DNA from: Prevotella sp. UBA2444
GTDB taxonomy: Bacteria; Bacteroidota; Bacteroidia; Bacteroidales; Bacteroidaceae
Length of the DNA stretch: 64,000 bases
Reading direction: 5' to 3'
Assembly: GCA_002342665.1 (NCBI GenBank)
Contig: DDQK01000025.1
Coordinates: 1-64,000, forward strand
The notes under the pieces are model-generated. The model searched no databases. It had not been told where the DNA came from and saw only the letters and a list, made by a program, of their open reading frames with translations. Positions within the stretch are counted from its first letter, which is position 1. Every line of letters begins with the position of its first letter. Shown piece by piece: positions 8,535 through 17,444 of the stretch. The translations under genes were made by a program, and so were the position numbers.

Positions 8535-9096
8535 AAATAGAAAAGATTTAAGAGATTACCTTTCTGCTGATTTTGAAGCCATGTCTTTAACTGAAAAATC
8601 AATGCTTTTGGAGTTCCTAAAAGGTAACACGGATACTGTTCTGATAGGCAAGTACGTCAAATGCCTACGCCTTTATGAGTATTATTATAATAGATACCAG
8701 TCTTCACATAGTTGGTTATACGGAATTATAACTATTGTGTTAAAACATATCTTTTATCACAAAAGAAGAAAATTAGGAATTTTTATTGAACCAAATTGTG
8801 TGGGGCCTGGAATAAACATCCTACATCCGGGTTATATTTGGATAGACCATTCTTCACTCATAGGTGCTAATTGTACAATACTCCCAAGGGTACTTATTGG
8901 AAAGAAAAAACCGGGCTTAGAACCACCATTAGTTTTTGTTGGTGACAATTGCTATATTGGTACAAATGCCACAATATTAGGACCTGTGAAAATAGGTAAT
9001 AATGTTACGATAGCTGCTGGTGCAGTAGTTTTAAATGACATACCTGACAATAGTATAGTAGCAGGTATACCAGCAAAAGTCATTAAGACAAAATAA
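8527..9096 (+). CDS. Serine-acetyltransferase-like hexapeptide-repeat O-acetyltransferase
   Basis: A 189-residue protein. The N-terminal 75 residues are helical; then comes a left-handed beta-helix of hexapeptide repeats (GANCTILPRVLIG, VGDNCYIGTNATILG, IGNNVTIAAGAVV) ending in IVAGIPAKVIK. This architecture is shared by serine acetyltransferases and the acyltransferases of capsule loci. Its start overlaps the flippase gene by 8 bp, so it is translationally coupled in the capsule operon. The likely job is O-acetylation of a sugar in the repeat unit; the acceptor cannot be deduced. Confidence 0.8.
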   Translation: MIRNRKDLRDYLSADFEAMSLTEKSMLLEFLKGNTDTVLIGKYVKCLRLYEYYYNRYQSSHSWLYGIITIVLKHIFYHKRRKLGIFIEPNCVGPGINILHPGYIWIDHSSLIGANCTILPRVLIGKKKPGLEPPLVFVGDNCYIGTNATILGPVKIGNNVTIAAGAVVLNDIPDNSIVAGIPAKVIKTK

Positions 9097-9199
9097 TATT
9101 TTAAGTTGAATATCCATGTAAGGTATAGAATTTCATGAAATGTTTTGGTGTTAATTTTTTTATAGATAGCGAGAGTTGAAACCAAAAATAAATCTTAAA

Positions 9200-10705
9200 A
9201 TGGAAAAGCGCAGATTGAATAATAAATTCGAGCGATTGTTTTATTTTTGGGGAACAATATACTTGGCATTTATTTTGTTAGGTATATTCCTTTTCGAAAA
9301 AGGTGATGATGTCTCTTATCCTTTATTTTTTGGAGGATTATTAGTGCTATTCATACTTTTTTTTATTAAAGAGCTTAAAACTGATTCCCTATTATTTACT
9401 TCATGGGTAAAGCCGTCAAATATTTTTTTGCTTTCTTTTGTCATAGTAAATTTTCAGGTAATAATTAGTACATGGCTTGAATACGAAACAATTGGAACAT
9501 ACTTAGAAACGTCGAAGTATTCTGGTTATATTAGTAAAGTGTTTTATTTGGGCTTAGTCGGTTTGATTTTTTATATGTTTGGTTATTCGCATTTAAAAAA
9601 GTCATATAAGTCAGCCAGACAAAATAAAAAAATAACATATCATAATATACATGTGTGGGCATTACTTTCTCTGTTCGCTTTTGTATTATTTGTAATTAAT
9701 ATAGACCTTGTCAGTTTCTTGACTGGTATGGACTATGAAGGTTCTGGTGCCTCTGATAGAGAGACAACACCTTTTGCAATTTGGGAGACGCTATTTGATA
9801 CATTTATGACTTTAACCGTGGCTTCAAAAACTGAATTAATCCTTAACGATGGTAACAAGAGGTCTCTATTTAGATATTTACTTTCATTCCCAGTCTATTT
9901 TCTAGTCTCGGTTTTTTTGTATATTGCTTTACGCCTAGTGAGTGGTGATAGGGGGCCAGTTATGTATACATCATTGCTGTTCTTTTATTCATATTTACTT
10001 GTTTCAAAGAAAAGAATTAGACTGGGGATTGTGATGCTTTTTGTGTTGATAGGTGCCTTTGGAATGACTCTGTTAAATAGTGTCAGAAGCTATCGGAATC
10101 CAAATGAAAATTTTATAGATAAAGTATCCAGAGGCTTTTCTGATATGGAAGATGAGAGTGATGTGAAATCTATTAGTCCTTTTTCTTACGAATTGTCCAA
10201 ATCGGTTAATTGTAATTTTATAGCGGTTCATGATATAGATGAGAATATAACAGAGTATAAATATGGACTTTATAATCTATGTGAAATATTATCTGCGGTA
10301 CCTGGAATGAATAGAATTACCACGTCTTTGTTTAATCTAGACCTTTATAGAACCGCAACAAGTGAATATGTGACTATTTCTTTCTTTGGAAAGAATTATC
10401 TTTTTGGGTTAGGAACAACCGTTCTTACTGATTTTTATTTGGATTTCGGCCTTTTAGGGGTAATTATCGGTATGTTTTTGGTTGGTTTTGTATATCGGAG
10501 GGTAGATGAGAGCCTTGTCTATGGATCAATACCGTCCTTCTTTGCAATGGTCTTTTTTTTAAAGTTTGCTTCTATGTCGGTCTATATACCTAGAGCATCT
10601 TTTTCTTTTGTCTTGTGTAGGGTTTTATATATAATGGTTTTTTATTATGTATTTAATTACTTGTTTATTTTATTTAAATATTTTATATCTATAAAAAGAC
10701 AATAA
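9200..10705 (+). CDS. O-antigen/capsule repeat-unit polymerase (Wzy-like)
   Basis: A membrane protein of about 501 residues with at least ten hydrophobic segments and a large hydrophilic loop between roughly residues 300 and 390, the usual Wzy topology (oligosaccharide repeat-unit polymerase family). Primary sequence is poorly conserved in this group, so the call rests on topology, length, context between flippase and glycosyltransferases, and the RSYRNPNE segment just before the big loop. A TTG at 9176 would add 8 residues; ATG 9200 is preferred. The stop overlaps the next ATG (TAATG). It should polymerise lipid-linked repeat units in the periplasm. Confidence 0.8.
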   Translation: MEKRRLNNKFERLFYFWGTIYLAFILLGIFLFEKGDDVSYPLFFGGLLVLFILFFIKELKTDSLLFTSWVKPSNIFLLSFVIVNFQVIISTWLEYETIGTYLETSKYSGYISKVFYLGLVGLIFYMFGYSHLKKSYKSARQNKKITYHNIHVWALLSLFAFVLFVINIDLVSFLTGMDYEGSGASDRETTPFAIWETLFDTFMTLTVASKTELILNDGNKRSLFRYLLSFPVYFLVSVFLYIALRLVSGDRGPVMYTSLLFFYSYLLVSKKRIRLGIVMLFVLIGAFGMTLLNSVRSYRNPNENFIDKVSRGFSDMEDESDVKSISPFSYELSKSVNCNFIAVHDIDENITEYKYGLYNLCEILSAVPGMNRITTSLFNLDLYRTATSEYVTISFFGKNYLFGLGTTVLTDFYLDFGLLGVIIGMFLVGFVYRRVDESLVYGSIPSFFAMVFFLKFASMSVYIPRASFSFVLCRVLYIMVFYYVFNYLFILFKYFISIKRQ

Positions 10706-11871
10706 TGCATATTTGTTTTTGTGCGGATGGATATCCATCAAAAGAATTACCATATTCAGCCTTCATCGGAGTATTATGTGAAGAATTGACTCGGCAAGGT
10801 TGTGATATTACTGTCATTGCTCCGCAGTCGTTAACTAAACACTTGCTTAGAGGGACTCCTTTGGTACCTAAGAGATTTACTGTATCTGTTGATAGAGGAG
10901 CTGGTCATAAATTAGTAACAGTCTATCGTCCTTATTCCTTAACTTTTGGAGAGGGATTATTAGGAAAGATTACTCTTCGGATGAATAGATGGGCGACTGA
11001 ACGATGTGTAAAAAAGATAGATGCAAATTTTGACGTCGTCTATGCTCACTTTTGGAAATCTGCTTATAATATTGTGAATTTTGTTGATAAGAAATCTTTG
11101 CCATTCTTTGTAGCATCAGGAGAAGATGTAATTGACATACATAAAATTCTATCTTCTGAGGGGATAAACATTATTAATAAGAATGTTAGAGGTTGCATTT
11201 GCGTTTCTTCAAAAAATATGGAAGAAAGTGTTTCTATTGGTCTTACGGATGATGCCAAAACAGTTGTCATACCTAATTCCATTAGTCAAAAAGACTTTTT
11301 TTTGAAGAACAAGTTTGAATGTCGCAGAAATCTTGGTTATTCAGAAGATGATTTTATCATTGCCTTTTGTGGTCGTTTCATTCATAGAAAAGGTGTAATG
11401 AGAGTTTCTGATGCAATTAAGTTAATAGATGATAGAAAAATAAAGTCTATTTTTATTGGTAGCAACTATGAAAATGAAAAGGAGCAACCTGACTGTGATG
11501 GAATACTTTTCATGGGAACTCTACCTCATAATACAATGGTGGATTACCTAAATTGTGCAGATGTTTTTGTCCTGCCTACGTTAGCAGAGGGGTGTTCAAA
11601 TTCCATTGTGGAGGCTATGGCTTGTGGTTTGCCAATTATCTCTTCTGATATGCCATTTAACTATGATATATTGGATTCCTCAAATTCTATTCTTGTAGAT
11701 CCCTTGGATGTGAAAGAAATTGCTAATGCGATCATAACGTTGAAGAAAGATGAAGTATTAAGATCGAAATTGTCGAAGGGAGCATTAAAGAAAGCTTCAG
11801 AACTGACCATTGAGAAAAGAGCATCTAAAATATTGAATTTCATTAGAGAGAAATGCGGTAAAGTAGAATAG
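10705..11871 (+). CDS. GT4-family glycosyltransferase
   Basis: A 388-residue GT-B fold enzyme. The C-terminal half shows GT4 signatures: FIIAFCGRFIHRKGV, then FVLPTLAEGCSNSIVEAMACG with the Glu pair that contacts the nucleotide sugar, and GLPIISSDMP. The N-terminus (ICFCADGYPSKELPYSAFIG) is the acceptor domain. It should add one sugar to the lipid-linked repeat unit at the cytosolic face. It is coupled to the polymerase gene by a TAATG overlap. Donor and acceptor are not predictable from sequence. Confidence 0.88.
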   Translation: MHICFCADGYPSKELPYSAFIGVLCEELTRQGCDITVIAPQSLTKHLLRGTPLVPKRFTVSVDRGAGHKLVTVYRPYSLTFGEGLLGKITLRMNRWATERCVKKIDANFDVVYAHFWKSAYNIVNFVDKKSLPFFVASGEDVIDIHKILSSEGINIINKNVRGCICVSSKNMEESVSIGLTDDAKTVVIPNSISQKDFFLKNKFECRRNLGYSEDDFIIAFCGRFIHRKGVMRVSDAIKLIDDRKIKSIFIGSNYENEKEQPDCDGILFMGTLPHNTMVDYLNCADVFVLPTLAEGCSNSIVEAMACGLPIISSDMPFNYDILDSSNSILVDPLDVKEIANAIITLKKDEVLRSKLSKGALKKASELTIEKRASKILNFIREKCGKVE

Positions 11872-12193
11872 CATATTTCGATATTGTCAAAGGAACAGGG
11901 ATCTTATCATTTGTCATTATCATGTAGCGGAAATACATGGCAATAGGGAGATTATGTCTTTTATTAATACATATTTTCTCTCTTTGATTTTCTTTATAAG
12001 CAGTAATTTATCTATAGGGAAACATTTTTTGAACTGTCTGACAAAAACTAATATTATTGATTGGGAACTATCCAAGCTCCTTTATTTGATTTGATATTTG
12101 CTATGTAATAAGTTTTGTTATTTCAGCAGTATCTTACAATTTTGTGGAATTATTGAAGAGGAGTAAATTCTGGACATTTTTGGTATTAGGTAA
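11872..12193 (+). other. AT-rich gap with a possible 46-codon remnant frame (11954-12094)
   Basis: This 322-bp stretch between two glycosyltransferase genes has no good gene. One ATG frame at 11954-12094 encodes 46 residues with a hydrophobic start (MSFINTYFLSLIFF) and no recognised family. It could be a leader, a small membrane peptide or debris of a lost gene. I see no clear terminator or consensus promoter. Confidence 0.3.
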
Positions 12194-13315
12194 ATGAAAA
12201 AAATTGGTATCAACTTGATAGCTTTATTTTCTGAACAGGGTTCAGGAGCATTTAGGTACATAAAACTGATTCTGCAGGAAATGGGCAATTACAATCTTCA
12301 TGATTGCAAGTTCGTGGTTTATAAACAGGAATGTATATCAGAGAAATATTTAGATATCCCTAAGTCTTTAGATGTAGAATATGTAAATGTTCCAAATATT
12401 GGTCATGGCTTTAAGCGTATAGTTTTTGAGCAAACTCTGTTTTATAATTACATTAAACCATGTGATGTTTTTTATAGCTACTGTTCATCAATGCCTTTCT
12501 TCCTTAGGTCCAAAAAGGTATTTACGCTTCATGATGTTTATTTCTTGACTGAAAAAGAACGTTATGGATTTATACAGAGGAATTATCTCAAAATTATAAC
12601 TTGGCTCTACATTCATGTAAGCAGTAAGATATTTACTGTTTCTGAATTTAGCAAGAATGAGATAATGAAGTATTATAGGGAATCAGCAGACAAACTGATA
12701 ATTACCTATAATTTTGTAAAGCCAATCCCTAAGGTTGACAGAATAAATGGGAATTTATTGGATGAAAAAGGAAACAGAATAGATTTGAAAATTCCGTTCT
12801 TTCTATATGTCGGTAATATCCACCCCGGTAAGAACGTCATTAGAATGGTAGAAGGATTTGAAATATTTAATAAGACGCAAAAGTACCAATTATTAATATG
12901 TGGGAAACCTGCAAATGATAGTGATGCAATCATTGCAGAAATCTGTAATCGCAGAAACGTTCATTATTTGGGATATCAGAGTAGAATAGTGGTTGACTAC
13001 CTTTTCCAAAATTGTATTGCTGTAGTATTAGTTTCACTTTGCGAAGGGTTCGGCATTCCTCCACTGGAGGGGATCCAAAATCACAAACCTGCTCTCGTAT
13101 CTAGTGGTACTAGCATACCAGAAGTTATCGGGAATGCAGGTGTCTGTGTTAATCCTCGTAATGTTGAGGAGATTGCTGATGGTTACGGAAAGATTATTGA
13201 AAACATGAAATCTTTTGAGCCATATTATGATTTACAGATTAAGAAGTTCTCACCTAAGGCTTCTGTAGAAACCTTCATGGAGTCATTAGGCATTTCGGCA
13301 TCCTTTGTGAAGTAA
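12194..13315 (+). CDS. GT4-family glycosyltransferase
   Basis: A 373-residue GT-B enzyme resembling mannosyl-type GT4 transferases. Visible are FTLHDVYFL and KIFTVSEFSKNEI in the N-terminal half, then FFLYVGNIHPGKNV and VLVSLCEGFGIPPLEGIQNH with the EGFGxPxxE signature, and SSGTSIPEVIGNAG. It acts on the lipid-linked repeat unit in the cytosol. It starts after a 322-bp gap and is followed 4 bp later by the beta-helix gene. The linkage formed is unknown. Confidence 0.88.
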   Translation: MKKIGINLIALFSEQGSGAFRYIKLILQEMGNYNLHDCKFVVYKQECISEKYLDIPKSLDVEYVNVPNIGHGFKRIVFEQTLFYNYIKPCDVFYSYCSSMPFFLRSKKVFTLHDVYFLTEKERYGFIQRNYLKIITWLYIHVSSKIFTVSEFSKNEIMKYYRESADKLIITYNFVKPIPKVDRINGNLLDEKGNRIDLKIPFFLYVGNIHPGKNVIRMVEGFEIFNKTQKYQLLICGKPANDSDAIIAEICNRRNVHYLGYQSRIVVDYLFQNCIAVVLVSLCEGFGIPPLEGIQNHKPALVSSGTSIPEVIGNAGVCVNPRNVEEIADGYGKIIENMKSFEPYYDLQIKKFSPKASVETFMESLGISASFVK

Positions 13316-13319
13316 AATA

Positions 13320-14807
13320 ATGAAAGTTTCTTTTAGCTTTCCCTGTGTTTTATTTTTTTTGGCGGTTCTTACCTACACGTGTGCTTATTCGAAAGTTACA
13401 GAGAACAGAAAGACTGTTATCAATGTGACTGAAAACGTAAATATTCAGAAGAAATTGTCAAAAAGCAATGCTATTTATATTATTGAATGCGACGTTGATT
13501 TGAATGGACAGATTGTGCAACTTCCAGAATCTTCGGAACTTAAGTTCTATTCAAAGACGTTATCAAATGGGACAATCCAGTTAAGTAACCATTCAAAACT
13601 TGTCGGGAATGGTGTGATTTTTACGGCACATCCTCATCAGCAAATGATATTTGCCGAGGGAGTGGAGGATATTGAAATAAGTGGTGTAACATTTAACTCA
13701 GCAGGTAATAAGCATAGTTCATATGAGAGTTCTGGTGTTTTCATGACCAATTGTGATTATATAAAAATCCATGATTGTATTTTTGGGGGTGATTCAATAG
13801 GTTTGAGTGGATTTGTAGGATTGGCCATATTGAAAGCCTGCCATGTAGATATTTATAATAATACTTTCAAATATTTCTACAAGCCTGACTTTTGGAAAAG
13901 CAATCAACGAAACACTGCATGGGCAACATATTTAGTAAGTTTAAAGAATGCGAAGATATTTCTTAATACGTTTTATAAAACCTATTCGGGTATAAAATTG
14001 ACTGGATATATTGAGAATGTCGCGATATATTCTAATGAAACTTATGATAATATAACAGATGGCTGTGATTTTGCGGGAATATCAGCAAGAAATGTTGTTA
14101 TAGAAAATAATAAATTTGAAAACAGTGGGGACTGCGGTATTGAATTTAAAATATTATTTCATGATCAATGGCATTCGGATGAGATGAAAAAGTATTATGG
14201 GTACGATTTAAAAACACCACGTTTTTTTCAGGGAATAACTATTCGAAATAATGTGATTAGTTCTTGGGAGGGTGTGAAGATATGGAATCAATATAACAAA
14301 TCTGAAGCTTTATCTAAGGATTCTCGTTATTTGGGTTATAATAAACGAAGTGGAAATATTGTTATCTCAAACAACAATCTTTCTAAAACGAAAGACGGCA
14401 GTGGTAGCCCTAATTCATCCGTCGGCATTCAAGTATCTTACAATGCAACTAATCAAGGAGATTTAAAAATACTTAATAACAAAATAGAGGGTTACAAATT
14501 TGGACTGTATTTTGTTAACTCTTCTCATATAGACGTAGAAAATAACTTTATAAGTTCATTGACATATGATATATATGAAAGATTCGAAGATAATATTGAT
14601 TTGATGCAGACTTGGAATCATCATATAACGATTGATGGCAATAAGTTTATGAACAAAAATAGCAAGACATTCCTGTTAAGTAATCGCACTAAATTCTGGA
14701 CAATAAAAAATAATAAGATATATGCATCCAAACAGGCAAATATAATTGAAGATCATGGTTATTCGAATATATTTAACAATAATAGTATAATAAGTAATGA
14801 GAGATGA
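13320..14807 (+). CDS. Exported right-handed beta-helix protein
   Basis: A 495-residue protein with a signal peptide (hydrophobic VLFFLAVLTYTCAYS near residues 11-25). The body has repeated Asn-rich turns typical of right-handed parallel beta-helices (pectate-lyase-like/PbH1 repeats), for example VVIENNKFENSGDCGIEF and ITIRNNVISSWEGV. Proteins of this fold in polysaccharide loci are often lyases, epimerases or depolymerases acting in the periplasm. I cannot identify catalytic residues. Its ATG lies 4 bp after the preceding gene and its stop overlaps the next start (ATGA), so it is firmly in the operon. Confidence 0.75.
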   Translation: MKVSFSFPCVLFFLAVLTYTCAYSKVTENRKTVINVTENVNIQKKLSKSNAIYIIECDVDLNGQIVQLPESSELKFYSKTLSNGTIQLSNHSKLVGNGVIFTAHPHQQMIFAEGVEDIEISGVTFNSAGNKHSSYESSGVFMTNCDYIKIHDCIFGGDSIGLSGFVGLAILKACHVDIYNNTFKYFYKPDFWKSNQRNTAWATYLVSLKNAKIFLNTFYKTYSGIKLTGYIENVAIYSNETYDNITDGCDFAGISARNVVIENNKFENSGDCGIEFKILFHDQWHSDEMKKYYGYDLKTPRFFQGITIRNNVISSWEGVKIWNQYNKSEALSKDSRYLGYNKRSGNIVISNNNLSKTKDGSGSPNSSVGIQVSYNATNQGDLKILNNKIEGYKFGLYFVNSSHIDVENNFISSLTYDIYERFEDNIDLMQTWNHHITIDGNKFMNKNSKTFLLSNRTKFWTIKNNKIYASKQANIIEDHGYSNIFNNNSIISNER

Positions 14808-15628
14808 TAAAAGTTGCAGTTATTCTTCCTGTATATAAGAATGATCAAATTTCATATTTGGATCTTTCTGTTGAAAGTATTTTAAGGCAGTCATATAATA
14901 ATCTTCATCTATATATAGGCGTTGATGGCCCTATAGGTGAAGATTTGCATGATCGATTGAAGGCTCTAGAACACCAAAAGAATATTTCACTAATATGGTT
15001 TGAAAAAAATAGAGGGTTGGCATGTGTTTTGAATGATTTGCTTGACATTTGTTTTAAAGATGGATATGAATATATTGCTCGTATGGATGCAGATGATATA
15101 TCTTCGACAGACAGAATTGAGAAGCAAATGGCTTATTTAGAGACACATTCCGAAATAGATGTTGTAGGTGGAGCTATCAATGAAATAGATGGGAATGGGA
15201 ATAATCGTGGTAAGACGATTGTTTATCCTGTTGCCCCTGAAGATTGTCGTAAATTCTTCTCAAAAAGGAATCCACATGCTCATCCGGCTGTGTTATTTAG
15301 AAAATCCTTTTTTGATAAGTTGGATGGAAAAAAGTACCGTCCAGAATATCGACAGAACCAAGATACTATGTTGTGGTATGACGGAATGATGGCCGGAACG
15401 AAACACGCTAATATCCCTGATGTGGTATTGAACTTCCGTATGACGAATGCGATGTTTAAGAAGCGTAGAAACGGCTGGGCGTTTGCTAAAAAGCAGTTTG
15501 AGGACAGGCTGATGATTAACCGTGACCTGGGCTATGGCATAGGGGCTGATCTTTATGGCTTTGCTATGTTTTGCATGTTGATTTCTCCAGCAGGGATTAA
15601 GAAAATTGCATATAGGGTATTTAGATAG
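14804..15628 (+). CDS. GT2-family glycosyltransferase
   Basis: A 274-residue GT-A enzyme. The start VAVILPVYKNDQISYLDLSVESIL and the metal-binding ARMDADDIS (DxD-type) are classic GT2. The C-terminal DTMLWYDGMMAGTKHANIP supplies the usual acidic ED-like region. It transfers an activated sugar to the lipid-linked intermediate at the cytosolic face. The gene overlaps the beta-helix gene by 4 bp. Specificity cannot be predicted. Confidence 0.9.
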   Translation: MIKVAVILPVYKNDQISYLDLSVESILRQSYNNLHLYIGVDGPIGEDLHDRLKALEHQKNISLIWFEKNRGLACVLNDLLDICFKDGYEYIARMDADDISSTDRIEKQMAYLETHSEIDVVGGAINEIDGNGNNRGKTIVYPVAPEDCRKFFSKRNPHAHPAVLFRKSFFDKLDGKKYRPEYRQNQDTMLWYDGMMAGTKHANIPDVVLNFRMTNAMFKKRRNGWAFAKKQFEDRLMINRDLGYGIGADLYGFAMFCMLISPAGIKKIAYRVFR

Positions 15629-15635
15629 AACATCA

Positions 15636-16694
15636 TTGAATAATAAAATATTATTCTTTACTTTTCTGCGTGAAGGACTAAGCTTGCCTGAGAATCATCT
15701 TCCACAGGAGCTGTCAGAAAATGAGATTGGTCCGCTTTTTATGGTTGCCGAGGAACAGACAGTAAGCGGTCTTATAGTAGATGCTATTTTAAGGAATAAC
15801 ATAAAGATTCCCCAGAACTGGGTCTTTAAGGCTGTTGGCATAGAGACGCATATAAAACAGATTAATCACGAGTTGAATGATAATCTGAAGAATCTTGTAA
15901 ATTTGCCCCTGAAAGGTTATGTCGTTGTGAAAGGTCAAACCATTGCTGCAATTTACCCCAACCCTTTGACGCGAATGTCTGGGGATATAGATTTCTTGGT
16001 TTATAACTATTCAGAAGCTAAAGATATATTAGAAAAGAAATGGAACGTTGAATTGCCTTTAAAATTAATTGACAGGGAATTTTCTTTTGAACATGGTGGA
16101 GTTACGTACGAAATACATGACCAACTATTAGTTTTTGGGTACAAAAGGCATCAGCGGATATGGAATGAGTTGTTAAAAAGTCCTTATGGGTACGTGAACA
16201 TTGAGGGAGAAAAAATACAAACTTTAGCACCAACAGTTAATTCCATATATGTATTTGTTCATCTATTTTTCCATTTCTTGCGTGAAGGAGTATCATTAAG
16301 GCAGTTTTGTGATTGGGCTATGGTGCTATATCATTATAAAAATGAGATTAACAGGATAGAGTTGGAGCAAGTACTCTTGCAATTAGACATGCTAAAAGCA
16401 TATAAAGCAATGGGGTGTATATTAGTAGATGACATAGGGTTACCAATAGCTAATTTCCCATTTAAAATAGATGAAAGAGACAGGATGTGGCATGACAAAA
16501 TATTAGATGACATCTTTGCAGGTGGTAATTTCGGGAAGTTAAGACATCAAGCAAAAAACTCATGGCAGTTTAAGTTTGAAACGATTAGGATATCTGTTTG
16601 TAATTGCTTCAGATACTTTTGGCTATGCCCTACTGAAGTTGGAGGCATGATTCCAAAGCTAGTAAAGGTAAACATCAAAGTTTTGTTTAAATAA
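15636..16694 (+). CDS. Nucleotidyltransferase-family protein (PF14907 type)
   Basis: A protein of about 352 residues of the uncharacterised nucleotidyltransferase family common in Bacteroidetes polysaccharide loci. The core is VVKGQTIAAIYPNP followed by RMSGDIDFLVYN, the GD(I)D pair that in this fold binds metal and nucleotide. A TTG at 15636 gives the family-like start (M)NNKILFFTFLREGL and clears the stop of the preceding gene at 15628; an earlier TTG at 15606 would overlap that gene by 23 bp. The function in capsule synthesis is not established; transfer of a nucleotide or phosphate-linked group is possible. Confidence 0.7.
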   Translation: MNNKILFFTFLREGLSLPENHLPQELSENEIGPLFMVAEEQTVSGLIVDAILRNNIKIPQNWVFKAVGIETHIKQINHELNDNLKNLVNLPLKGYVVVKGQTIAAIYPNPLTRMSGDIDFLVYNYSEAKDILEKKWNVELPLKLIDREFSFEHGGVTYEIHDQLLVFGYKRHQRIWNELLKSPYGYVNIEGEKIQTLAPTVNSIYVFVHLFFHFLREGVSLRQFCDWAMVLYHYKNEINRIELEQVLLQLDMLKAYKAMGCILVDDIGLPIANFPFKIDERDRMWHDKILDDIFAGGNFGKLRHQAKNSWQFKFETIRISVCNCFRYFWLCPTEVGGMIPKLVKVNIKVLFK

Positions 16695-16765
16695 AACTTA
16701 TACTTAGGTTCCTAGTTGGGAAACTATGGCATTGGGGGAAGAAAAGAAAAGGATATTTATAAAAA

Positions 16766-17440
16766 ATGATTATAAAGTGGATGTTTGACCGAATAGTTTC
16801 ACTTATCGGTCTTTTGTTTCTTTGGCCGATTTTGCTGGTAGTAGCAATATTGGTTAAAATTAAAATGCCGGGAGGACCTGCGTTCTTCGTGCAAAAGAGA
16901 GTGGGAAAGGACGGTAAGTTGTTTGACTGTCATAAGTTCAGGACTATGACGGTAAGGCATAATGGCTCGACGGTCTCTGTGGCGGGGGATTCGAGAATTA
17001 CGCCATTAGGGGCTACCCTAAGGCATTATAAGTTGGATGAGTTGCCAGGACTGTGGGATGTGCTCATCGGTAACATGAGTTTTGTTGGTCCTCGTCCTGA
17101 TGTACCTGGGTATGCAGATAAACTTGTAGGAGATGACAGGGATGTGCTGAAGTTGAGACCGGGGATTACTGGGCCAGCTACACTCAAATATCGTTTAGAG
17201 GATGAAATGCTGGCAGATGTAAGAAGGCTGATGTCTGAGGGCAGATGTCTTCCGCAGGAGGAGATTGACAAAATGTCGGATCAAGAACTGGCGGTGTGGT
17301 ATAATGACAACGTGATTTATCCAGACAAGGTTCGTTTGAACTGCTATTACTACAGGCATTATTCTTTCATCAAGGATTTACTGATGATAATGTGCACGGT
17401 TTTAGGTAAACACATGGAGTATAATAAAGAAATAATATAG
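16766..17440 (+). CDS. Initiating phosphoglycosyl transferase (small bacterial sugar transferase)
   Basis: A 224-residue monotopic membrane enzyme of the PglC/WcaJ-C-terminal type. It has one N-terminal hydrophobic re-entrant segment (residues 10-32), then KFRTM, the catalytic pair in LDELPGLWDVL (Asp91-Glu92) and MSFVGPRPDVPGY. It transfers a sugar-1-phosphate from a nucleotide sugar to undecaprenyl phosphate and so starts repeat-unit synthesis. Length is normal for the minimal form. GC content rises again from here, which suggests that the variable cassette ends just upstream. The aminotransferase follows 4 bp later; PglC-type transferases often use the amino-sugar such a neighbour makes. 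Confidence 0.92.
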   Translation: MIIKWMFDRIVSLIGLLFLWPILLVVAILVKIKMPGGPAFFVQKRVGKDGKLFDCHKFRTMTVRHNGSTVSVAGDSRITPLGATLRHYKLDELPGLWDVLIGNMSFVGPRPDVPGYADKLVGDDRDVLKLRPGITGPATLKYRLEDEMLADVRRLMSEGRCLPQEEIDKMSDQELAVWYNDNVIYPDKVRLNCYYYRHYSFIKDLLMIMCTVLGKHMEYNKEII

Positions 17441-17444
17441 AATT

